In this document: positions 37,373 through 46,010 of the stretch, piece by piece | How the letters are laid out: each line of letters begins with the position of its first letter | How positions within the stretch are numbered: position 1 is the first letter of the stretch | Assembly: GCF_943737015.1 (NCBI RefSeq) | Contig: NZ_CALSFP010000001.1 | Location: forward strand, 1,674,001 to 1,738,000 | Direction: 5' to 3' | Source: Staphylococcus sp. Marseille-Q5304 | GTDB lineage: Bacteria > Bacillota > Bacilli > Staphylococcales > Staphylococcaceae | DNA length: 64,000 nucleotides | Notes under the pieces: model-generated | Seen by the model: only the letters and a program-made list of their open reading frames with translations | What the model was told of the DNA's origin: nothing | Database searches by the model: none | Position numbers and translations under genes: made by a program

Positions 37373-38440
37373 TTAAGCAATGTGTTTTTTATTATCATTT
37401 TTTCTTAAGTAATACTTAATTAATACTGCTACAACTACGATTAATCCGATAACACCCATTACTGGATATAAGAAGTTGATTAAACCTTTGAATCCTACGA
37501 AGCTCAATATAAACCCAACTGCTACCATAATCACAATAAATATATGGTATTTTTTACTGTAAGGTTCTGTAAATCGAGCTGCGAATGAGTACATTAAACC
37601 TAAAATCGTATTGTACATAACAGCTAACATAATAATTGATAACGCAATTCCAATCCATGGTTGAATGTGATTAGCAAGTGTCAACATTGGAATTGACGCG
37701 TCTTTAACCTTTGGATATTCAGTTTGTAAAGCGAAGTTTATAAGTGCTAATAATACAGTGTATATAATACCACCAAATGCAGCACCTGCACCTGCTACTC
37801 TACGTTTTGATGCGTCACCACCAATAGCGACAATCGTACTGAATCCTACTGCAAAGGCTAATCCTCCGTAGTTAATACCTTTCAATATACCTAAAAAGAT
37901 ATTAGGTTGTGGTACTGTTTGGTTTATTTTATTTAATGGAATCGTTCCGTTAAATAAATAGTAAACTGCTATGATGACCACAAAGATAATTAAGAAAGGT
38001 GTTACAAGTCCTAGAGCTCTAACAATCTTATCAAAGTCCATTAACAATGTTAGGTAAATTGCAACTGCCATTATTAATGCACCTAACCATGTTGGTAAAC
38101 CAAAACTTTCTTTAAATGTCGATCCTGCACCGGCAATCATTGTTACGGATATACCGAATAAGAAGAATATCAATAGATAATCGACAATTTTACTAAATAA
38201 ATCATTAAATAAGTAATTTAAAGTTGATTCGTGGTTTTGGGCATCAAATGCTGTCCCTATCTTAGCAACTTGACGTCCAATAAAACCTAAAATTAAACCA
38301 GCTAATAATACACCAATATACGACCATAAGCCAAATGGCGTAAAGAACTGTTTAACTTCTTGTCCTGTTGAAAAGCCAGCACCTACGACGATACCGACAT
38401 AAGCGAAACCAATTTTTATAGCTTCTTTATTCAACCCCAT
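37373..38440 (-). CDS. YkvI-family membrane transporter-like protein
   Basis: A 355-residue, ten- to eleven-helix protein. The first helix GFAYVGIVVGAGFSTGQEVK with an unwound glycine centre, and the general layout, relate it to the amino acid-polyamine-cation (LeuT-fold) group; B. subtilis YkvI is the family namesake. Substrate unknown. AGGAGG lies 11 bases before the ATG. It is a single gene. Confidence 0.78.
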   Translation of the reverse strand: MGLNKEAIKIGFAYVGIVVGAGFSTGQEVKQFFTPFGLWSYIGVLLAGLILGFIGRQVAKIGTAFDAQNHESTLNYLFNDLFSKIVDYLLIFFLFGISVTMIAGAGSTFKESFGLPTWLGALIMAVAIYLTLLMDFDKIVRALGLVTPFLIIFVVIIAVYYLFNGTIPLNKINQTVPQPNIFLGILKGINYGGLAFAVGFSTIVAIGGDASKRRVAGAGAAFGGIIYTVLLALINFALQTEYPKVKDASIPMLTLANHIQPWIGIALSIIMLAVMYNTILGLMYSFAARFTEPYSKKYHIFIVIMVAVGFILSFVGFKGLINFLYPVMGVIGLIVVVAVLIKYYLRKNDNKKHIA

Positions 38441-38786
38441 GTAATAAATAACCTCCTCATAGTTAACACATTGAACAATTATAACGTACTCAAAATAATT
38501 TGCAACATAGTTATAATTAAATTTACATTTATAATTTCAAATGACACTCGTTAGAAAACTTTAATAAATATGATATAAAATTCTACACATTTCAAAATTT
38601 ATAACTATATTTGAGTGATTTAATTGATCAATGCACTTGTTCTATACCACTTCCCACGGTTTTTTAAAGATAAAATAATATAAGTATTGTTACAATATAT
38701 TAAAAATGTAATAAACCATCCGTATATTATGTAAAATGTAACTATAGTGGTTATGATTCATTTCATATTTTAAATTCAATAAAATT

Positions 38787-38824
38787 AAAACAAGACGATT
38801 CGCTTCTCGAACCGTCTTGTTTTA
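38787..38824 (-). terminator. Terminator of the 38858 gene
   Basis: AAAACAAGACGATTCG and CGAACCGTCTTGTTTT form a long stem (one mismatch) with loop CTTCT. The interval 38441-38786 beyond it is AT-rich and shows nothing else identifiable. Confidence 0.83.
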
Positions 38825-38857
38825 ATATTATTTATTTTTCTAAACAGATTTCAATTA

Positions 38858-39358
38858 TTAGTGAGCATTTTTAATACGATTTAATTCGTTGATATCAACA
38901 ACGACATTGTCCATACGTTTTGCAGTTTCTTTTAAGACTGTACGTGCTACATTATTTGATGGGTCTAATTTGAGTATTCTTCTAGATATATCAAACGCCT
39001 TCTTGTCGCTAATTACAGGCTCAGGTACTGCGTGTAATAGTAACATTTGCAGTAAACTCTTCACTTCTTTACCGTCAGTTAGTTTTATGGATGATTCAGC
39101 ATGATAGTAAGCAGAAGTTAATGCACCTTCAATTTCACTTAATGGATATACTAATAATAAGAAGGCTAAGTCATGCATTTCTGCTGTTTCCTCTTCTTTC
39201 ATCATGTCTAATATACACGTATAAAACATAATGCTTTCCACTTCGTGAGCACTTGAAATATAAGCTTCCTCAAACTCCATAAAATCTGTCTCGGACATTA
39301 ATCGTTTGACTGACTCAAATTCACCATTTAAGACATGTTTTTTGATTAACTCATGCAT
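38858..39358 (-). CDS. Helical cytoplasmic protein of unknown function
   Basis: A 166-residue soluble protein made of short alpha helices, with TPR-like spacing (LKLDPSNNVARTVLKETA near residue 140). Acidic in the first half. AGGAGG precedes the ATG by about 7 bases. It lies between the YkvI-like gene and dhaKLM but has its own terminator. No family recognised; TPR-like is a guess. Confidence 0.65.
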   Translation of the reverse strand: MHELIKKHVLNGEFESVKRLMSETDFMEFEEAYISSAHEVESIMFYTCILDMMKEEETAEMHDLAFLLLVYPLSEIEGALTSAYYHAESSIKLTDGKEVKSLLQMLLLHAVPEPVISDKKAFDISRRILKLDPSNNVARTVLKETAKRMDNVVVDINELNRIKNAH

Positions 39359-39504
39359 GCCAATGTCCTCCTAAGTACCCAGATTTTAATTACATATGAT
39401 AATTAGTCTTTATTTTATCACATTTCTATATAATCTTCATTCAAATAATGTACTTTCTCAGATATATTTTAAGAAAAAACCAGTCCGTCGCACAACCACA
39501 AGCT

Positions 39505-39867
39505 TTACCCAAATTTTTCATTTAGTTCTTGTTCAACATCATCAATATCTTTTCCAACTGAAAGGTTTACTGCCGCTGTAAAACTGCCTTCAACTATCGG
39601 TGCTTTCATCTTTTTAACTTGATGATTCCCTTCATACATTTCTATTGCCATGTCTAAATTCATTTCGGCCGATCCTATATCATAGAAACATAACGCATCA
39701 TCATCTAGTTCGTTGACAAGTTGCTGTATGTCATCATATGAAGTACCGATACCTTCTTCAGTACCTCCTTGTACAATCACTTCAACATCATTAGCCATTT
39801 GATTCAATAAATCTTTAACGCCATTAGCTATGTCCTTACTATGACTGATGATTACTATTTTAGTCAT
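39505..39867 (-). CDS. dhaM: DhaM, phosphotransfer subunit of dihydroxyacetone kinase
   Basis: About 120 residues, a stand-alone EIIA(man)-like domain. The phosphorylated His lies in IVIISHSKDIANG at the N-terminus, and the core has GGTEEGIGTSYDDI. It takes phosphate from PTS HPr and passes it to ADP bound on DhaL. The start at 39867 has GGAG 9 bases upstream; the ATG three codons earlier abuts the ribosome site. It begins 1 base after dhaL ends. Confidence 0.92.
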   Translation of the reverse strand: MTKIVIISHSKDIANGVKDLLNQMANDVEVIVQGGTEEGIGTSYDDIQQLVNELDDDALCFYDIGSAEMNLDMAIEMYEGNHQVKKMKAPIVEGSFTAAVNLSVGKDIDDVEQELNEKFG

Positions 39868-39868
39868 T

Positions 39869-40444
39869 TTATTCATCTCCTATTAAAGCATTTAATATAT
39901 AAACGCTACTTTGTGCGCCCGGATCAATGTGACCTTTTGATTCTTCTTTAAAGTACGAAGCTCGACCTTTCGTTGCTTCGATATCTTTGGTTTGGTCAGC
40001 AAATGATTGTAAGATTGATTCATTTACCGTCTCACCATTTTTCAAAGCATTATTTGTCCGTTCAATTACATCGAACATTGTCTTTTCGTTAAGTTCAACT
40101 TTCCCTCTTTGCGCTACCGCTTCGGAAAATGCATTTACTATTTCACCGAGATTATCGTGGTCAATCTCTTCGGCTACGACTTGAGACATCTTTACAAAGC
40201 TAAAACCGTACAACGGCCCTGAAGCTCCACCAATATTTGACATTAAAGTCATGCCAGTCGATTTAAATAAAGCTTGCATTGAACTATCATCAATTTTATC
40301 AGGTAAAGCTTTAAAACCACGTACCATGTTTACACCATGATCGCCATCACCAATCGCTCGATCTAAATCTATTAATAATGTTTCTTTCTCTTCAAATATT
40401 TTTACTAGACCTAATAATTGTTCTTTAACTTGTGCTACGTTCAT
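39869..40444 (-). CDS. dhaL: DhaL, ADP-binding subunit of dihydroxyacetone kinase
   Basis: A 191-residue helical barrel. The magnesium-ADP site is IDLDRAIGDGDHGVNMVRGF (about 25-44), followed by GGASGPLYGFSF and, at the end, GHIDPGAQSSVYILNAL. With DhaK it phosphorylates dihydroxyacetone using PEP-derived phosphate. Middle gene of dhaKLM, 24 bases after dhaK. Confidence 0.94.
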   Translation of the reverse strand: MNVAQVKEQLLGLVKIFEEKETLLIDLDRAIGDGDHGVNMVRGFKALPDKIDDSSMQALFKSTGMTLMSNIGGASGPLYGFSFVKMSQVVAEEIDHDNLGEIVNAFSEAVAQRGKVELNEKTMFDVIERTNNALKNGETVNESILQSFADQTKDIEATKGRASYFKEESKGHIDPGAQSSVYILNALIGDE

Positions 40445-40468
40445 TTATCATCACTCCTAGAATAAATA

Positions 40469-41434
40469 CTAATTAAAATAAGGACTTGCAGTTGGAGCAG
40501 TCAGTGCTTTACTTAGCGTCTCTTCATAAGGCATTAAGGTAACTGACAAGCCTTGCATATCTAATGAAGTCATAAAGTCACCGACGAACCAATGCCCTAC
40601 TTCAACATTTTGTTGTTCAAATACTTGTGCAATGTATTTAACGGCTATACTGAGCTCAGACTGCGGGGTGCCGCCCATACCATTCACCATGACGATTAAT
40701 TTATTAGCGCTCACTTCTTTTTGCAATGCATCAATGAGTTGATCTACAATTTGATCTACAGTTTGAATTTTTGTTCTAGAGATACCTCTTTCTCCATGAA
40801 TACCTATACCAATTTCCATTTCATCGTCATCAATATCAAAACCATATTGACCTGTAGTTGGCACCATAGGAGCTGTTAAAGCCATACCAATCGATTTGAT
40901 TTGAGGTAAATAGTGTTCGACACGTGACTGAATTTCATCTAATGTATAACCTTCATCAGCTAAATAGCCAGCAATTTTATGAACAAACACAGTACCAGCT
41001 ACACCTCTGCGTTTCTCTGTATCAGTAACTGCTATATCATCTTTAACAATGACTGTAGCGACTTTGATATCTTCCATTTCAGCCATTTCTTGTGCCATCT
41101 CGAAGTTCATAACATCACCAGCATAATTTTTAACAACGAGAAGGACACCATCACCATTGTCTACTGCTTTGATTGCATTTAATATTTTATCTGGTGTTGG
41201 AGAGGTAAAGACTTCCCCACATACAGCAGCATCTAACATGCCTTCAGCTACATACCCTGCATGTGCAGGTTCATGTCCACTACCGCCTCCCGATACAATT
41301 GCGACACCTTTATCTTTTTTATTCTTTTTCACGACAATCGTTTCGTCTTTAATTTCTAATTGTGGATTTGCTATTGAAAGACCTTTTAGCATATCGGCTA
41401 AAAAGTGTGTTTTCTCATTTATTAGTTTTTTCAT
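40469..41434 (-). CDS. dhaK: DhaK, substrate-binding subunit of dihydroxyacetone kinase
   Basis: A 321-residue subunit that covalently holds dihydroxyacetone as a hemiaminal on a histidine. The N-terminal GGGSGHEPAHAGYVAEG is diagnostic; the substrate-binding His is in IGIGIHGERG (about 215). Product is DHA phosphate for glycolysis. First gene of the operon behind AGGAGG, with a perfect cre at 41486 overlapping the promoter, so CcpA repression is expected. Confidence 0.95.
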   Translation of the reverse strand: MKKLINEKTHFLADMLKGLSIANPQLEIKDETIVVKKNKKDKGVAIVSGGGSGHEPAHAGYVAEGMLDAAVCGEVFTSPTPDKILNAIKAVDNGDGVLLVVKNYAGDVMNFEMAQEMAEMEDIKVATVIVKDDIAVTDTEKRRGVAGTVFVHKIAGYLADEGYTLDEIQSRVEHYLPQIKSIGMALTAPMVPTTGQYGFDIDDDEMEIGIGIHGERGISRTKIQTVDQIVDQLIDALQKEVSANKLIVMVNGMGGTPQSELSIAVKYIAQVFEQQNVEVGHWFVGDFMTSLDMQGLSVTLMPYEETLSKALTAPTASPYFN

Positions 41435-41461
41435 TGTAGACGCCTCCTAAATAACCTTCCA

Positions 41462-41499
41462 ACTATAGTATACCCGCACAACAAATGTAAACGCTATCA
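41462..41499 (-). promoter_or_regulatory. dhaKLM promoter with overlapping cre site
   Basis: On the minus strand TTTACA (41486-41491), 18 bases, TATAGT (41462-41467). TGTAAACGCTATCA at 41486-41499 (plus strand) fits the Gram-positive cre consensus TGWAARCGYTWNCW at all positions and covers the -35 box, a position that would block RNA polymerase when CcpA is bound. Confidence 0.8.
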
Positions 41500-41518
41500 T
41501 AAAGCTATAAAAATAATC

Positions 41519-41588
41519 AGGAGATCAGATGATTATTGGTTAGTTGGACAATGTTATGCATGTTCTCAATAATATCTTAATCTCCTGA
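41519..41588 (-). terminator. Branched terminator after fhuG
   Basis: Outer stem TCAGGAGAT/ATCTCCTGA and inner stem ATTATTG/CAATAAT enclose a loop near 28 bases. Minus-strand read-out ends in TTATTTTTATAG. It closes fhuCBG just ahead of the dhaK promoter. Confidence 0.65.
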
Positions 41589-41608
41589 AAGTCTTTAAAA
41601 ATTTTTTA

Positions 41609-42625
41609 TTAAACCGATTTTGTTTTGTACATTAAATATAAGAAATAAGGTGCACCGATAATTGCTACAATAATACCTGCTGGAATACCTGATGGCTGTA
41701 ATATAACCTTACCTACTGTATCGGATAATACTAATAAAAATGCACCTAACAGAACAGATAGTGGTAAGAATAATTGATGACGTGGACCGACAATTGACTT
41801 CGCAATATGTGGTCCCATCAGTCCGATAAAGCCTATTGCTCCTGCAACTGAAACGGCTGTAGAAGATAAAATGACTGCAACAATTAATAACACTATACGT
41901 TCTCGTTCTATTTTAACGCCTACACCTTTAGCAATATGTGGGTGTGTATTTAATAAATTAAGCACATTCGATTTAAGTAATAAAAATGGAATGAGAACAA
42001 TTACCCATGGTAAAAATGCAATCACAAATGACCACTCGTCACCCCATATATTACCTGCATACCAAGAAGCGATAAACTCAGATTGATCTTTATCGAACTT
42101 AGACATTAATGTAAGTGACCCACCACTTAACGCTGCAGCCATTCCGACACCAACGAGCACCATACTCGCTGGTGTAATACCGCTTCTTTGATTATAACTA
42201 AACGCAAAGATGACTAAAGCCGTTACAATTCCACCTATTGTACTGATAATTGGTAACACATAAATAAAACTATCTGCATTCACTTGGCCAATCATGATAA
42301 AGAGTGCGATAAAAAATCCACTACCGGCATTAATACCTAGAATACCAGGTTCAGCTAATGGATTACGTGTAACACTTTGAAGGATGGCGCCACTCATCGC
42401 TAATGCTGCTCCAGCTAATATTGTAATAAGCATACGTGGCATTCTAAATTGAAGTAATATGAGGGAATCTGTATATTCACCAAATCCAAATAGTGTTTTA
42501 AAGAATGTACCGACAGACATTTTATAATCTCCTGCAGTCATACTCCATGCACATGCTAATAATATTAAAATAACTACAATGGCCATACTTATCCATTGTT
42601 TATATTTTAACTTTGGATCTATCAT
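41609..42625 (-). CDS. fhuG: Ferric hydroxamate ABC permease FhuG
   Basis: A 338-residue FecCD-family permease with about ten helices. Family signatures are RMPRMLITILAGAALAMSGAILQSVTRNPLAEPGILG and, late, GAIGFIGLMGPHIAKSIVG for contact with the ATPase. With FhuB it forms the channel for ferric hydroxamate siderophores delivered by FhuD lipoproteins encoded elsewhere. It overlaps fhuB by 4 bases (ATGA). Confidence 0.93.
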   Translation of the reverse strand: MIDPKLKYKQWISMAIVVILILLACAWSMTAGDYKMSVGTFFKTLFGFGEYTDSLILLQFRMPRMLITILAGAALAMSGAILQSVTRNPLAEPGILGINAGSGFFIALFIMIGQVNADSFIYVLPIISTIGGIVTALVIFAFSYNQRSGITPASMVLVGVGMAAALSGGSLTLMSKFDKDQSEFIASWYAGNIWGDEWSFVIAFLPWVIVLIPFLLLKSNVLNLLNTHPHIAKGVGVKIERERIVLLIVAVILSSTAVSVAGAIGFIGLMGPHIAKSIVGPRHQLFLPLSVLLGAFLLVLSDTVGKVILQPSGIPAGIIVAIIGAPYFLYLMYKTKSV

Positions 42626-43620
42626 GAGAATCGCCCTCTCTTTTTAACTAAATATAAGAAATAAGGCAATCCTATAAATGAAATCATTGCACCTACAGGG
42701 GCTTCGCCTAACAGACGTGCTAACGTATCAGCAACAAGCATGAGTAAACCTCCAACCACAGCTGTTAAAGGAATAACACGTGAATAGTCTGTACCAATTA
42801 AATAACGTACTATGTGAGGCACCATTAAACCAATAAAAGCTATTTGCCCGACCATGGCTACAGCGATACCTGCTAAGATCATTGAAATGATTAATGTTAC
42901 AGCACGTGTTACGGCAACATTTTGCCCTAACCCTTTCGCTAATGTTTCACCTAAATTAAGTATCGTGAGTTGCTTACTCATCGCAACGATGATAACAAGC
43001 GAAACGAGAATGATTGGTGTCGCCCAGATCAATTGATTCCATGTCGTACCAGATACCCCGCCCGAACTCCAAAAGTTCAAGTTTTGATTTAATCTAAATA
43101 GTAATGCTATACCTTGGCTCAATGCCGTTAATAACGCACTGACAGCTGCACCAGCTAAAATGATTCTCATCGGATTAAAGCCATCACTTCTTGATCTTCC
43201 GATGATTAAAACGATGAGCCCACCAATTAATGCGCCTAAAAATCCTGCCAACATCATTACTAAGAACGGTGCGCTTGGATAAAACGCATACGTTAGTGCC
43301 AACATAAAAGAAGCCCCCGAGTTCAATCCTATTAAACTCGGGTCAGCTAAACCATTCTTTGTCACGCCTTGAATGACAGCACCAGAAGTAGCTAATGCAA
43401 CACCAACGAGTATAGCGCCAATATCTCTTGGTACCCTTATTTCACTAATTATATTATGTTGTTGGTTACTTGATTTGTAATTAAAAATGGCATCAAAGAT
43501 TGTTGAAATATGAACTTTAGCATCACCTAATAAAATAGAGACAATTAATGCTAAAAATAACAGTATGATACTAGTAGAAAATATAATAATGAAACGATGT
43601 TTTCCGTGGTCCTTTTCCAT
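42622..43620 (-). CDS. fhuB: Ferric hydroxamate ABC permease FhuB
   Basis: A 332-residue FecCD-family permease, partner of FhuG. It has RVPRDIGAILVGVALATSG near residue 62, NGLADPSLIGLNSGASF, and the ATPase-coupling loop GQIAFIGLMVPHIVRYLIG. Gap to fhuC is 10 bases. In S. aureus FhuC also powers other siderophore permeases, so loss of this operon would affect more than hydroxamates. Confidence 0.93.
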   Translation of the reverse strand: MEKDHGKHRFIIIFSTSIILLFLALIVSILLGDAKVHISTIFDAIFNYKSSNQQHNIISEIRVPRDIGAILVGVALATSGAVIQGVTKNGLADPSLIGLNSGASFMLALTYAFYPSAPFLVMMLAGFLGALIGGLIVLIIGRSRSDGFNPMRIILAGAAVSALLTALSQGIALLFRLNQNLNFWSSGGVSGTTWNQLIWATPIILVSLVIIVAMSKQLTILNLGETLAKGLGQNVAVTRAVTLIISMILAGIAVAMVGQIAFIGLMVPHIVRYLIGTDYSRVIPLTAVVGGLLMLVADTLARLLGEAPVGAMISFIGLPYFLYLVKKRGRFS

Positions 43621-43630
43621 AGCTTAATAC

Positions 43631-44434
43631 CTATACTTCCGAATAACTTTTCTTACATAAATCATATGTGACTAGCATCGGTTTACCAGTTCTTGGATCT
43701 GTACTAATTTCAACATCGATGTTAAATACTTTTTCAAGGATTTCTTTCGTTAATACCTCTTCTGTATCGCCGCTCGCAATAATGTCGCCATCTTTCATCG
43801 TTACGAGATAGTCTGAGAAGCGTACTGCTTGGTTAATATCATGTAATACCATAATGATTGTACAACCTTGTTGTTCATTCAATTGTGTAATTAATTCTAA
43901 GATTTCTAATTGATGAGAAATATCTAAATATGTTGTAGGTTCATCTAAAAAGATAATGTCAGTACGTTGGGCAAGTGCCATCGCAATCCACACGCGTTGA
44001 CGTTGTCCACCACTCAGATCATTAATTGAACGGTGTTTAAATTCAAAAGTTCCTGTCACTGACATGGCCCAATCTATTTCTTTTTTATCTTCTGCAGATA
44101 AACGTCCAAATCCTTTTTGATGTGGAAATCGACCATATGACACGAGTTCTCCAACAGTTAGCCCATCTGCAACTTCTGGAGATTGTGGTAAAATCGCGAT
44201 TTTCTTTGCAATGTCTTTCGTAGACTGTGCATGCAACGATTCCCCGTCAAGATTAATTTCACCATTTTTTATTGGAAGTAATCTCGACATAGCTTTCAGT
44301 AAAGTTGATTTCCCACAACCATTCGGTCCAATAATTGAGGTGATCTTCCCATCTGGTATTTGAACATCTAAATTGTTTACGATGTCATTATCACCATAGC
44401 CAATTGTTATATTTTCTCCGTTTAATCGACTCAT
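43631..44434 (-). CDS. fhuC: Siderophore ABC transporter ATPase FhuC
   Basis: A 267-residue ATPase: Walker A GPNGCGKST (about 35), signature LSGGQRQR, Walker B IIFLDEPTTY, His switch VLHDINQA. It energises FhuBG and, in S. aureus, also the staphyloferrin permeases. First gene of the operon, with a palindromic Fur box about 100 bases upstream, so iron-repressed. Confidence 0.94.
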   Translation of the reverse strand: MSRLNGENITIGYGDNDIVNNLDVQIPDGKITSIIGPNGCGKSTLLKAMSRLLPIKNGEINLDGESLHAQSTKDIAKKIAILPQSPEVADGLTVGELVSYGRFPHQKGFGRLSAEDKKEIDWAMSVTGTFEFKHRSINDLSGGQRQRVWIAMALAQRTDIIFLDEPTTYLDISHQLEILELITQLNEQQGCTIIMVLHDINQAVRFSDYLVTMKDGDIIASGDTEEVLTKEILEKVFNIDVEISTDPRTGKPMLVTYDLCKKSYSEV

Positions 44435-44536
44435 AAATACCCTTCTTCCTTTAGTTCAAAATTCATTTCCCTTAACAACGAATCATCTATGTTTTGTTTA
44501 TATATTTAAATTAAGTAATTTATCGTCTTTCGTAAA

Positions 44537-44551
44537 TGATAATCATTATCA
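44537..44551 (-). promoter_or_regulatory. Fur box of fhuCBG
   Basis: TGATAATCATTATCA is a perfect 7-1-7 palindrome matching the Firmicute Fur core TGATAATNATTATCA. It lies 103 bases before fhuC, the only gene here with an upstream end facing it. Confidence 0.92.
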
Positions 44552-44627
44552 TGGATGTTATTATAACATTTTTGAAATAAATTGACTATCGATTGTTCAT
44601 AATTAGTTGTTTATCCACCATATAAAT

Positions 44628-44670
44628 AACCCCACACAATGATTTATAATTTAAATCATTGTGTGGGGTT
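44628..44670 (-). terminator. Terminator of the YitT-family gene
   Basis: A perfect 19-base stem (AACCCCACACAATGATTTA with TAAATCATTGTGTGGGGTT) and 5-base loop, 30 bases past the stop. Unusually long and perfect. Confidence 0.83.
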
Positions 44671-44699
44671 TACTTTTCAATAATACTAATATGGTTCGA

Positions 44700-45536
44700 T
44701 TAATGTTCTTCCATTAAGAATCCATTTCCATATACATCACGTACATCGTGAATAACAAGGAAAGCATTTTCGTCTATGCCTTTTATTAATCTTTTCGCTC
44801 TTGTAACTTGCGTCTTCGTTATCACGACATAAAGAATATCTTTTTCTTCTTGTGAGAAGTACCCTCTACCTTGGAGTATCGTTAACCCTCTTCCTACTTG
44901 TTGATCAATCACATCTGCAATTTCATCAGGTTTACTAGAAATGATTGTAATAGCTTTCTTCGTATTCAAACCTTCTATGACAAAGTCCATTACTTTTGTA
45001 CCAATGTATAATGAAATAATCGTAACTAATGCACTCGCAATTGGAATAACTGTCATAGAGATGGCAACGACGATTAAATCAAAGAATAGCAATGCATACG
45101 GTGTACTTACGTCTAAATATTTTGCAGCGATTTTCGCTAAAATTGTAGTACCCGCAGTAGTTCCTCCGGCAAGCACGATAATTCCAATGCCTAAACCAAC
45201 ACATGAACCACCAAATACAGCATTCACTAAAATATTTCCTGTTTCAATGTGCCAACTACCTGTTAGCTCTAGAAAAAGTGATATCAAAATAGTAGCAACG
45301 ATTGTAAGATACATACTACGTTTACTCAAATATCTATATCCTACAGCTATAAGTATTGCATTTAGCACAAAGTTCGTAATACCAGGAGATAAGTGAAAGG
45401 CATAATATAGTACAATCGCTAAACCGGTCACTCCTCCTTCACCTAAATCAGCGGAAATAATGAATGTATTGACCCCCGCAGCAAAAATAAATGACCCAAT
45501 AACAATAAAGATTAAATCACGAATTGTTTTATTCAC
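44700..45536 (-). CDS. YitT family membrane protein (DUF161-DUF2179)
   Basis: About 278 residues. Six hydrophobic segments form the DUF161 part (about 10-195; note FIISADLGEGGVTGLAIVL and LAGGTTAGTTILAKI), followed by a soluble DUF2179 domain (about 205-278: GLNTKKAITIISSKPDEIA, then QGRGYFSQEEKDILYVVIT). Function unknown. I prefer the GTG at 45536, preceded by GGGGGGAG; an ATG nine codons earlier overlaps that site. Single gene. Confidence 0.83.
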   Translation of the reverse strand: MNKTIRDLIFIVIGSFIFAAGVNTFIISADLGEGGVTGLAIVLYYAFHLSPGITNFVLNAILIAVGYRYLSKRSMYLTIVATILISLFLELTGSWHIETGNILVNAVFGGSCVGLGIGIIVLAGGTTAGTTILAKIAAKYLDVSTPYALLFFDLIVVAISMTVIPIASALVTIISLYIGTKVMDFVIEGLNTKKAITIISSKPDEIADVIDQQVGRGLTILQGRGYFSQEEKDILYVVITKTQVTRAKRLIKGIDENAFLVIHDVRDVYGNGFLMEEH

Positions 45537-45639
45537 CTTCACTCCCCCCTTTATTAAGTTCAATCATAACAAATGTTAGCAAATATTTCCTATTTCTACA
45601 ACTTCGCTTACAACAATTTAAAATATTCTGAATTTTCCA

Positions 45640-45668
45640 TTTACTTAAAAGAGTAAATTTGCTATAAT
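45640..45668 (+). promoter_or_regulatory. Sigma-A promoter of a noncoding transcript
   Basis: TTTACT (45640-45645), 17 bases, perfect TATAAT (45663-45668), facing right into a 180-base stretch with no reading frame and a terminator. Confidence 0.7.
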
Positions 45669-45674
45669 AATATG

Positions 45675-45856
45675 CATCTTCTTAATGAAGAATAAGAAGA
45701 TATCTCCTTTGTGTTGTTTATAGTCACAAACAAATTTTTTTGCTCGGTATATTGATAGTACCTAGTCCTTGCTATCAATTATACTTTTAATTCATTTCCC
45801 GTAAAAACCAAGTGGATGAAGATAGCTCTGTCACTTCATTTACTTGGTATTTTTTT
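45675..45856 (+). ncRNA. Probable small RNA of about 180 bases (RsaD-like candidate)
   Basis: A promoter at 45640-45668 and a terminator at 45807-45856 (ACCAAGTGGATGAAG with CTTCATTTACTTGGT, then seven T) bracket a transcript of about 182 bases with no open frame. Inside are two hairpins (TTTGTG/CACAAA at about 45708; ATTGATAG/CTATCAAT at about 45753-45781) and an unpaired pyrimidine stretch CATTTCCCG just before the terminator. A UCCC motif in an unpaired region is the mark of the S. aureus Rsa small RNAs that mask ribosome sites. From memory, RsaD maps near abcA in S. aureus with similar size, so it is the best guess, but I cannot align it here. Confidence 0.62.
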
Positions 45857-45860
45857 GGAT

Positions 45861-45955
45861 AAAGGGAGTGGAACAGAAATCGAATTTTCTAATAAAGATT
45901 TCGTAGTCCCATAAATTGACAAAGAGTCTAAGACAACTATTTTGTCTCAGACTCC
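45861..45955 (+). repeat. Dispersed structured intergenic repeat, copy B
   Basis: Matches copy A (minus strand of 4001-4098) at about 90 percent. It starts four bases after the T run of the small-RNA terminator and ends 56 bases before the nupC stop. Its second hairpin (AGTCTAAGACA/TGTCTCAGACT) may terminate nupC from the other strand. The first stem is weaker than in copy A because GTGGAAC replaces GTGGGAC. Confidence 0.8.
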
Positions 45956-46010
45956 TACAATTATTATTCATTAAATTATGTCTATAGTTAAAACGTTAAT
46001 TTCCTCATAC

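Noticed and set aside
41609..44434. Missing siderophore-binding protein next to fhuCBG as an anomaly
   Set aside because: In staphylococci fhuD genes are encoded elsewhere, so this is the normal arrangement.
44941..45396. 151-codon plus-strand frame opposite the YitT gene
   Set aside because: Antisense to a well-supported membrane protein gene, with composition expected of the complement of hydrophobic codons.
44435..46010. Suspected absence of sarA between fhuC and nupC
   Set aside because: On reflection sarA in S. aureus lies beyond the mnh2 operon, which would be outside the right edge of this window; its absence here means nothing.
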